64,000 bases of DNA. Origin: Tremella fuciformis (lineage: Eukaryota; Basidiomycota; Tremellomycetes; Tremellales; Tremellaceae). Position numbers and translations under genes: made by a program. This document shows, one piece after another, positions 55,244 to 64,000 of this stretch. Where the stretch lies: positions 8,060,001 to 8,124,000 of the forward strand of contig CP136490.1 of the NCBI GenBank assembly GCA_032768795.1. Direction: 5' to 3'. The notes below the pieces were generated by a model. That model was not told where the DNA came from and did no database searches. It was given only the letters and a program-made list of their open reading frames with translations. Every line of letters starts with the position of its first letter. Position 1 is the stretch's first letter.

Positions 55244-57435
55244 CTAACGTCCGCGAGGCGGGGGAGGCCCACCGGGTGGGAATGGCGGCGGAAGGGAAGG
55301 TGGGAGATCCCGGATGGGGGGCAACATGATCCCGCTCCCTCTGTCGCTGTACGGCGGGGCGGGACTAGGGCCGGGCACCGAACCCGAGGCAAGGTCGGAC
55401 GACTGGCTGGCAAGCGTGGGCAGGCCGCTCGAGCCGCTCGAGGCGCTCTCGAAGCGCCCGGGGATGCTGGCGCCCGTGCCGTTACCGCTCACCGAGCTGG
55501 TGGCGACGGACGAGGCGCTGCCTGTGCCCGTGCCCGTGTCCGTCGACGAGAGACGGGACGAGCTGGTCTGCGGCTGGGACTGGCCGGGGTGGGAGAAAGT
55601 CTGGGAGAAGGAGAGGGGATGGGAGGAGGATGATTGGGATGGGGATTGGTGTGGGCGAGAGCGCGGGCCGGGCTGGATGGGATGGACATCTGGCCGCGAG
55701 GCGGACGAGGCGGGCGGGATGTGGGAGGGGGTGGCAGTGTGAGAGGAAGAGGAGGAAGATACAAGACGATCGCCCTGGTGCGAGTCAGCTACGGGATGAA
55801 ACGAGACCAACGCTCGGATCGGCGCACCTTTCGTGTGTTTAGCTTGAACCCCTGTCGTGCAAAGTGCTCGGCTAGGACAGTGGGATGGGGGAGGCCGGGG
55901 AAGCTGCGATGGGGGTCAGTGATCACCTCACGACAACGAGAAAAAAATAGTATGACACACTTGCGAGGAGAATAGACGACAAATTGCTGACTATGACACT
56001 CGACCAATGGCGGAGAAGACTCGCCATCGTCCGGCACAGCCGACAAGTCGTAGCAGCGGAAACGCAACGTGTACCTTTCTTGTTAACTACAGCACAGGGC
56101 AAAATTTCCCCTCGAGGCAAGCGCCATTCTTGGTTCGCTTGACGAGGACAGAGATAAGACTCACGTTCCTTCATACCTCACGCACAGGTCCTGTGACATC
56201 AGCCCAACCCTATCGTACCATTGGCCAGATCCGGCCTGGACATTCGAGCGATCTAGGAGCTTTCACAGCCCTGAGAGACACCACGCGCAACCCAGGATAC
56301 AGAGAAGGTATGACGCACGGTGAAGAGAAACCACATCCCCATACCTCCTTCCGGCGCGACGACTCTGACGCCAGGTATATGCAGGCTGCCGTAAAGATTG
56401 CGAGCGCCCTCTGCATTCGGTCGATGACGTTTGCTATCTGGCCCTTCGCCGAGAAATGAGCGCCCAGAGCCCTCATCACCACTCGAGCCTTCAGAGAGCT
56501 CATCAGGCTCGTTCCTGGTGCGGATCCGAGGCAGTGGCGCAGCCAAGGGAGTCCGTTCGTCCGGTGACTCGTGCGGGATCGCCAATCGCTGGCCGCCACT
56601 TGACGAACCGGGACGACTGGTAGGTGCGGTGGATGGCGCTGTTGCCCATCCTGGTTTCTCGCGATATCCGCTTGGAGACGGATTCGACATGGAGATGTCA
56701 CCATCATTATCCAACGCTGATCGTCGTGGCGAAGGAACGCTCGGACCACCTTCATGGGTGGATTCTGCATCCGAGAACGGGTGTGGCGCATCGGGCGAGC
56801 GCACCTCGGCAGCGCATACGAGGAAGGCGGGCTCCACGGACCTGACGTTGTCAGCAAGAGCTCATTGAGACTCACAAAGCCGGCCCAAAACTGCCCAAAA
56901 ACATTCTGAAAAGCCAAAGCTCAAGCTACTCACGCCATGTCGACCTCCTCTTCCTGCCACTGATCACCATCGCGAGACCTGCGGCATTCTCTCGCTCGCA
57001 AACGTACGATTGGACAATGCGTCAACGGTCGACGGTCTTTTTCGGTTTTTCGTCTTCCGTGTATAGGCTGCTGAGCGACTTGCAAGCTGAACCTGGATCA
57101 TCTCAGCGCTTGACTCCTGCCAGCTAACGGCTCCGTCATACTCACCGCATCCATCTCCCTGCAAACATGCCCCGTTCCACCCAGATCTTGTCGGTATAGA
57201 CCACTTCTCCCTCTTCGCTTCCCGCTCCTGTCCCCGCACCTGGGGGCACGTCCCTACCGGGGGCGGGGCCGGCATCTGCGGGGTGGACTGCCCCCGAAGC
57301 GGATGCCGACGGTCCATCCATACGGGTCACGGCTGCAGCACTTCTCGAAGGTCCGGGAGCCGCGGCGGGAGCAGGGGGCGAGCGGCCGGCATCGCGTCTC
57401 AGCGACGACGGAGGGGGGTTGGGAGGCGGCAGCAT
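55244..57435 (-). CDS. Velvet-domain regulator (VelB/VosA-like layout)
   Basis: Velvet proteins are fungal light- and development-linked transcription factors with an NF-kB-like fold. The gene reads MLPPPNPPPSS..., a Pro/Ala-rich start, then an exon ending RGMFAGRWMR joined to FSLQVAQQPIHGRRKTEKDRR, PIVRLRARE: the family N-terminal half. VEPAFLVCAAEVRSPD follows. After a ~105-residue Pro/Ser/Arg insertion come NLYGSLHIPGVRVVAPEGG, DLCVRYEGTFRLRF..., LVECHSQQFVVYSPRK and FPGLPHPTVLAEHFARQGFKL: the C-terminal half. An insertion inside the velvet domain is known for VelB. The tail is Ser/Pro-rich, ending GGPPPPRGR. Introns: about six, short, with GTGAGT and GTGCGC donors. Confidence 0.87.
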
Positions 57436-59257
57436 GCACTTGCAGCCCGCGCCCGCTCAAGGGCGGATCTGTCGGTCCGCCTGGGGATTATACTTGTTGG
57501 TGCGGCCGGGGTCGAGGTCGATTCTGATATGCGTATGCGGTCGCGGGTGCAGGTACGGGATCGGGATCGAGGGTGTCGAAACTACTCACAGGAGACCGAG
57601 GGGAGCGAGGACGATGACCGAGCGGCTGATATGTACACATGCGTGGTGCGGGGGTGCGAGACGAGCGGCGGCCGATATATATGCGACACTGTGCAGAGAT
57701 CGACGAAAGGTCTTGGTGTGCGTTCTTTTGTGCTGGGTCGCCTGGGCACGAGGTGGGAGCGGGCGTAGACCGGCGTGTATTGGTCTGTCCCGTATCCCCC
57801 GTGGCCTCCTTGCTCCTCCTCCTGGGGCTGCAGCTGCTCCCTGTGAGTCTGGGATCCGCTGGAGCGTCTGCTCGTGCGAAGTTCCGCCGCTAATCCCCCT
57901 TGGTCAACAGTGATTAAAACCGAGCGAGGCGATCCGAAGGTTCTTCCCTGCCTTTCCGTGGTGGTGCTGCCACCTTTCCGTTGCGGTCCGCTCCTTTGTT
58001 GGGACCGCTAATGAGTCCTTGGCCTGACCCCGATGCGCGCGTCGCCCCTCGCGTGCGTCCGTCCAAGGGGCCGCTAGCAGATGGCGAGCCGTTTCCAGCG
58101 ACGGATGCGCAAATGTTCGGACGGCGAAAGGGGCGACGGAGCGGTCGTCAACAGGTCTGCGCTGTCCGACGCTCGGTCTTTGTCCCAGCTCCTTTGTCTT
58201 GCGGTCGCGCGACCGGACTGGACTGTCTTGCCCTGCTGATGATCTCGGTCGGTCGGGGCTTGAGACCCTCGTGTAGCGCGATAGCGTTGATCAGACGGGG
58301 TGGTGGCGGGGTTCGGGGGCTTGGTGTTGAGACAGCTGATGGGGTCCTTTGCGCTCGACAAGGGCGTTTCGGAACGATTCAGATACGTCTTCGGCGTCAC
58401 CGGCGCTGACTGGCAGGAAGAAAGATGAAAGTGAGTCGTTATGAGGACTGAATTTTTCACTCTTTTTCTTCTTCAGCAGCAGCCGGTCGACACGGAGCCG
58501 GATGGATGGCACTAGGCAGGACCAGGGCCGCGGGCGCGGAACAATGCAATGCTGAAGAACGTGTGGCCGGCGAGGCGAGGCGCGGCGCCAAGCGCTGTGG
58601 CTCGTGGCTCGGTGTAAGAGGAGACGGCTTCGGCTTGTCGGACGAAGGGGACGAGAGACCGGCCAAGGGAGCGGAGATCGCCAGGCCAGCTGAAGAATGT
58701 CTGCAGTGATGACGAGGACGCTGCCTGCCTGTCGGCTTGTGGCTTGGCTAGCGCAGAAGAGAAGAGAAGCGAGAGGTCGAGATGCAGTGCAAGACCGAGA
58801 GAGCAAGTCTGATCCCGTCTCTCTCTTCAGCGGTGACGCACAGAAAACGCGGATGTTCTTTTCCTTTGCTGTACTGTAGCCTGGCCCAGGCCAGTGGCAC
58901 AGCGGCCAGTGGCCACGAGCCCATGGCATGGTTAGCTGCCCTGACGAGGAAAAGCCCCAGCCGATCCCCCGATCCCGCCGCGCCCTGCTGCTGTGTGCAA
59001 ATGACTAATGCGCCCTGGCTAGTGGTAACTAGTCAAGGGCCGAGAGACGGGGAGGGAAGCAGGGGAGGTCTGTTCGGACGCGGCGGGTGCCTGATTGTCC
59101 AGGAAAAGAAGAGCAGCAGGCGAGAGCGGGCCTGAAGAAGATCTGCCACGTAGGAGAGAAGAGGTACGAGGGTGATGAAGATGACGCAAGATATGGCGTC
59201 ACGGGTGACAGACCTCTTACAGACAATTGTCAACTACAACATGCATCTTTCTAGGTG
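57436..59257. promoter_or_regulatory. Long 5' region of the velvet gene
   Basis: 1.8 kb before the velvet start, on the far side bounded by the SEC3 stop. Rich in G/C-biased tracts (GAGAGGTCGAGATG, GAAGAGAAG near 58760). No gene supported. Such long upstream regions are usual for fungal developmental regulators, and may include a 5' leader with upstream ORFs. Confidence 0.4.
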
Positions 59258-62200
59258 TCACGCTCTCGCTCGCTTGCACGCCGCGTCCACGTCCCCACTG
59301 CCATACTCGAGCGACAGACCGCTATCACCATAGCTCGTCTTGATGATGCCTGATGCACGCTCGACCTCGCGTTTCAGCTCGGACGTCACCTCCCTCCACA
59401 CCGTCATCGCGAGCTGTTGCGCAGCAGCCGCATCCCCGGCATTATTGGCCGCAGTCGGGTCGTCGTCGCTCAAGAAGTGCTTGTCTACGCGCTTGGACAT
59501 GGCCTCGATGGCTTTGCGCATGTCCTTGGCGCCGAATTCCTTGAGCACCTTTTTGAGCGCAGATTTGGAAAAGTTGTTATGCAGCGAGACCTCGCTGGCG
59601 GGCGTGGTCTGCAACAGCTTGTTGACACCGTCGAAAAAGTCCTAGAGAGTCAGCTGAACACCCATCGGAGGTCGCAGATGACTCACCATCAGCCGTCCAA
59701 AGGAACGGCGGAGAAGCAAGCGGATGTAGCCAGACAGGTTGTCCTCGTAAAGGCCCCTTGCTCGTTCCGTAAAGACCGCCAAGGAGGGGATGCTGAGGTG
59801 AGACATGTCCTCCGTGAGTTGATACATGTTTTCTGCCGGTCAGAACAGCCGTACGAGCGATCAAGCACCATGACCGACCGATCATGATCACATGATAATT
59901 CAGCTGGCCCTTGTCCTCGGCGGCCTGGCCTTCCCCTCGGTCCATCTTGGCGAGCTGCTGCACGGCCGCAAGCACAGTGGTGACGAGTCGTTCGTAAGTC
60001 TCGTTGACCTTTTGACGGATCGGCAAGTCGTCTGCCGCCTCCATCTGCGCCTCCATCTTCTCAATGAACACCTACAATCAGCATGTTGGCCCACGCAATT
60101 GGCGATCACCCACCGGAAGGTGTCGAACGAAGAAAGCAACTCCCCGACGTTTCTTGATCTGGGTTTTCGCATTGTCAATGGTTCTGATCTGCTCGACCTG
60201 CGCGTCAGACACTCCTTGCCCACGTTGGCCAGCCTACAATATAGCTGTCCATGCTGGCCCTTTGCCTAGAAAGCTGACGATCGAAGAGTTGAGCGAAGAA
60301 CATGGACGTGCTTTCCTCCTCGGCCTCCTTGGCTATGCGCTCCGTCACAGCGATGACTCCGACAACGCCTCTGACATATAAGCCACCATATCCCGAAGAG
60401 GAAGATTCAAGCCTCACAAGGGATTCCGTTCTCCAGCCGCCTCGACCCAGTTCTTGAATTCGAGATCGACAAAGCCGAATATCAGGTCCATCATCGACCG
60501 TACAAGCTGCATCATGCCGTTGCTCATACCGCGCGAGGCGTGCCGTGCAGCTTGTCGCCGGAAGTACGAGTCCAGCTCCATATGATCGGCAAAGGTAGAC
60601 TCGGTGTCGGTCAGGTGCAGGAATGCGTTGATGAAGTCCTCCTCGCTGACAATCTGATTGATGACCTGCGTGAGCGCTTGCTGGAATAGCTTGCTGTCAG
60701 CTTTTGCCTCTCCAGCCGGAAAATACCCACATCGGCTATCCGCATCGGATTGTCATCGCCACCCTTTGGCGCTTTGACTGGATCGCTGCCGCGAAGACCA
60801 ATGGCCGTCTTTGACCGTGCCAGGGCGCTCTTCGTCTGCGTAGCAGGCGCGGCGGCAGCTGCGAATGCTGTTGCTCAGCTGAGTTGCAGTCTCTAGAGTC
60901 ACCAGCTGCTTACAAGACTCGTTCCGATCACCCGTCCCGGGTTGCAGCTGGCCGATGTAGCCCATGAGGAGGTCTTTGATCTCGTTCTGATGCAGCTGGC
61001 TGACGGACGACATGTAGTTCTGGAAGATCAGCTCATACACCCGGCGATGATTCAACCCACCGAGCAGAGACGCTGATACCGATCCTCGTCCATCTCCTTC
61101 AGATACAGCACCAATCCCTCGTAAGTCATCAGGTGCTCGCCCATTTGGGTGTGCGGTGCCAAAGTGCCTCGTTTTCCAGATTTTCGGAAATCAGAGAGCG
61201 TCATTTCGGACTGCTCGTGAGCACGGCGCAGTGTACAGGCGAGTACAGTTGACACGCACTTGGTGCTTGAACGTGACATCGAGGTAGTCCAGGATCCGCT
61301 TGCAGAACTGTACCGAGCAGTCTTGGTATTCCCGCATGCGAGCGATAGTCGCTGCTACTTCGGCATTTGCTACACATGTCAGAAAGTGATTACCGCTGGG
61401 ATAGGGAGAGCCGCACCGGTGTCCATACCGGCTTGCAAGGCCTTGTATAGGGAAGCAGCAGCTGTCTCCAAAGCTTGCACACCCCTTGGAGTAGATGGTG
61501 ACTCTTGTGTCAGGACATTCAGATCTTCCCTCGGCACTTCCACAATTTGCTGTTTATCAGCCACACAGTGGAGCAGATACTCAGCAAGTACTGACCAAGA
61601 GCTGGCGCAACTCATCCAACAATGCTTGCTGATTCGAGGTCTGAACCTGCAGACCTCTGTTTTGAGACTCGATATACGAGATATCATCAGAGACAGCCTG
61701 CTCGTCAGCTTCAAACCCTCTGCAAAAGGTGATACCCGCATTTAATTGCATGCGGTAGCCTGTGATCTGGAGATCGATATCTTCTAGCTCCAGGAGGGCC
61801 TCGTCGATATGCCCGAGGACCTGGGCTATGCGATCATCGCTCTCGAGAAATGCGTGGATGTTTGCCTTGCAATCAGCCCCGGCCGGGAGTAGCCTACGCT
61901 GACTTACCGATTCCAGTGCACCTAGCTCATCGAGCAATCTCGCCTCGATGGCATCTGCCGAACCCTTCTTCCGGCCATACTCATCCACGGCCGTCGCCGT
62001 CCAGTCGAAACCTTCCAGCATATCCTCCACATTCTGCAGAATCGCATCCTCTCCGCCCTCCGTATCAGCCACTGTGAGACCTGCTCCTGGCAATACGCCC
62101 GTCCGCGATGTCAGCAGTACCTCTCGTGAGAAGGCCGTGTTGAGCGGGGGAGGGTGGAAAGATTGGCGTCGCTTGACCTTGCCGTCCTGGAACGTAGGCG

Positions 62201-63481
62201 GTGCGGCGGTCTCTTGCGCGACAGCCGGAGAGGCCGGTATCGTATTGATAGTAGGCCCGGACGGGTGGTCGTCATCCTCGAATACATCCTCGTGACTTGC
62301 CGCTCCATTACGCATGTATTCGTCCCTCCCCTTCTCCTGCTGAGGCACTCGAATATCACCTGCGGCCGGTATTCGACGCGCTGATCGTCCTTCACTCTCG
62401 CGGGACGAGCTCGGCGCGAGCTGCTCCACCTCTCCGCCCCTATCTCTGCCCCTGTCCGACATTTGGCGTTGCGCCGGTGGCGGGCCTCTGCCGATGCCAT
62501 TACCAAACTCCTGCGTCCGAGGCGAAGGTGCTCGCACATCCGCCGCGGACGGCCGGCGAGGGGGCAACATGGAGCTCTCGCCCAACGGCGAGCGCCCAAA
62601 ATTCGCTGCGGTCGGTGTGCGCTGATCGTCAAAGGACGGGCGACTTCTGCTCTGAGTCAAGGCAGAACCAGCATCAGAGGGCGGATAGAGGGAACTCTGA
62701 GCGCTGTTCATCGATGTGCTCGAACCACTACGAGCAGTGCGCAGGACAGGTGGGGCGAGGTCCATATTGCGGGCGGTCGGGGAGGACGCAAGCTGCCTGT
62801 GATCAATCGTCGGCGCTGCGACATCAGCAGCTTGTTCGCGCTCGCGGCTCGAGGATGTCCAGACGCACTGGAAGAGCCGTTGCTGGGCGGCGGAAAGTTG
62901 ACCAGCTCGGGCAGCTCGCCCTTCGTATACGACTTGTACACCTTGACGACCGAGTTGAGAAAGTGCGCCTGCTCGCGCGGCTGATCGACGGTCCACTGGT
63001 ACGTTCGTATCGTCATCGTCAACTCGAAGACGTCCTTCTGCAGCACAGTCAGCGTCCCAGCTGCATCAGCGACGGTGAGCCCACCTCGACAATGGCTACG
63101 CGCCGCACGTCCTCCAGCTGCCACGTCTTGCCCTTGGAGAACGTCAAGTTGTTGTTCCGCTTGGCCTTGTGTATCACGCACTTGCCCAGCCGGGTCACTG
63201 CCGATCAATTCAGTCCAATCCGCGCAGCGCTGCGCGTTCGAGGGACGGCGGGGCGGGGAGGAGGAAGAGACCCCGGGGACAGCCTCACCTGCCAGCATGA
63301 GGTAGCGGACCTTGACGTCGCCCTGGTCCTGCTCGTTGACCTTGATGTACGAGATGAGCGTCTCCTCCATGCTCCCGTCTTCGGCCCGCTTCGAGAAGAG
63401 CGAGTTGACAATGTGCTGCCGGGTCTCGTCGCCGTTCGCTGTGGACGCATTGGACGCGTCGCGCGCCCGGGGGGCCGACAT
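59258..63481 (-). CDS. SEC3: Exocyst complex component Sec3
   Basis: Landmark subunit of the exocyst, binding PI(4,5)P2 and Rho/Cdc42 GTPases to mark sites of exocytosis at the plasma membrane. N-terminal PH-like domain: RQHIVNSLFSKRA, ISYIKVNEQDQGDVKVRYLML, VIHKAKRNNNLTFSKGKTWQLEDVRR, FELTMTIRTYQWT. Middle: disordered Ser/Pro-rich, then a coiled coil (VEDMLEGFDWTATAVDEYGRKKGSAD; IDEALLELEDIDLQITGYR). C-terminal Sec3 helices: RVYELIFQNYMSSVSQLHQNEI and SKSALKKVLKEFGAKDMRKAIEAM. Many introns. The ATG at 63481 was chosen because it begins the PH-like domain; an in-frame earlier ATG cannot be excluded. About 1,250 aa. Confidence 0.92.
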
Positions 63482-64000
63482 GCTGCAGTCTGCGGATTGC
63501 GATGGGGACGAGAGGAGCTCGACACGGGGAGGGAAGGGAATGCGACTTTGACAACTGGTGTCCGGCTAAGTGACGCAACACCGGTCGACGTCGAGCGGCG
63601 CTCGCCGCCCGCCTTGAAGGCGTCCCAGAACTCTGCCAGAACGGTCATGGTAGGGGGCGAGCATTCATGCAGGGAGACTGGTATAGAGCTCATGAGTAGC
63701 AGAATCTAGTCGTGATTGTATGTGTGGGGACGCGCTTGGGATGTGTTACTGATATATGGTGTCATTGCAATTGTCCAGAACGTGTCATGCCTTCTACTTT
63801 CCCCCTTCTCTTTTCACTGCTCACATGCGGATGGCCACAGGTAGTTGCGCGCTGCCTGGGGCGTTCATCTGTTGCGGTGAAGGGAACCTCGGACTGCTCT
63901 GGAGCACAGGTGTGGTCGGCGCGGAGACGGCGAGGCGAGTTGGGGGTGCAGAGAGCGATTGCGGGCCTGGCGTAGCGGGCTTGGTATGGAGTGATTGGGT
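63482..64000. other. Upstream of SEC3 to window end
   Basis: Promoter of SEC3. A plus-strand open stretch (63712-63975) has no coding character. Nothing else recognised. Confidence 0.4.

Noticed and set aside
57436..59257. Several plus- and minus-strand frames up to ~212 codons between velvet and SEC3
   Set aside because: Overlapping frames on both strands of a G/C-biased stretch without splice sites, domains or conserved-looking protein composition.

Overview
The window is nuclear DNA from a basidiomycete fungus, most likely a tremellomycete yeast (Cryptococcus/Kwoniella/Saitozyma type). Most genes are split by many introns of about 40-60 bases with GTGAGT/GTATGT-like donors and CTGAC/CTGAT branch sites. 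A homologue of the Cryptococcus 'macrophage activating glycoprotein' lies next to typical fungal housekeeping genes. No database search was possible; names rest on motifs and family knowledge, and exon borders were read by eye.

Layout. (1) 0.4-13.5 kb is an accessory block, all on the minus strand, of genes I cannot match to a known family. In transcription order they are C2, B, C1, A and Z. A and B are paralogues (disordered Arg/Ser-rich N-terminus, helical C-terminus, two introns at equivalent places and phases). C1 and C2 are weaker paralogues with an acidic Trp/Asp C-terminus. The block therefore reads as a duplicated two-gene module (C2-B, C1-A). C2 has been split by an intact 5.7 kb Ty1/copia retrotransposon with identical 164-bp LTRs and a 5-bp target duplication. 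(2) 14.1-24.1 kb holds housekeeping genes: ATG16 (-) divergent from the Rab7 GTPase YPT7 (+), tubulin cofactor D (+), PP2A activator PTPA (-), and TRM11 (+). (3) 24.7-29.9 kb is a second accessory block: three tandem paralogues D1-D3 of an unrecognised family, each with one phase-0 intron at the same place. (4) 30.1-45.1 kb: bleomycin hydrolase (+), GPI-anchored MAG1-like glycoprotein (-), FAD oxidoreductase (+), BTB protein (-), GMP synthase (-), a related pair E1/E2 with a possible metal-binding CPExGC module (-), and a secreted serine carboxypeptidase (-). (5) 45.8-48.3 kb: two disordered orphan genes (+). (6) 48.5-64 kb: RING-H2 protein (-), mitochondrial IMP1 protease (+), ecdysoneless/SGT1 (+), velvet regulator (-), exocyst SEC3 (-).

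Links between genes. ATG16 and YPT7 act at successive steps of autophagy (phagophore expansion, then vacuolar fusion) and share a promoter of about 290 bp. YPT7, SEC3, the carboxypeptidase and bleomycin hydrolase are vacuolar, secretory or proteolytic; TRM11, GMP synthase and TBCD are core metabolism or cytoskeleton. The fast-evolving C/A/B and D families are the parts that look undescribed, and the fresh retrotransposon insertion into C2 is the clearest recent event.
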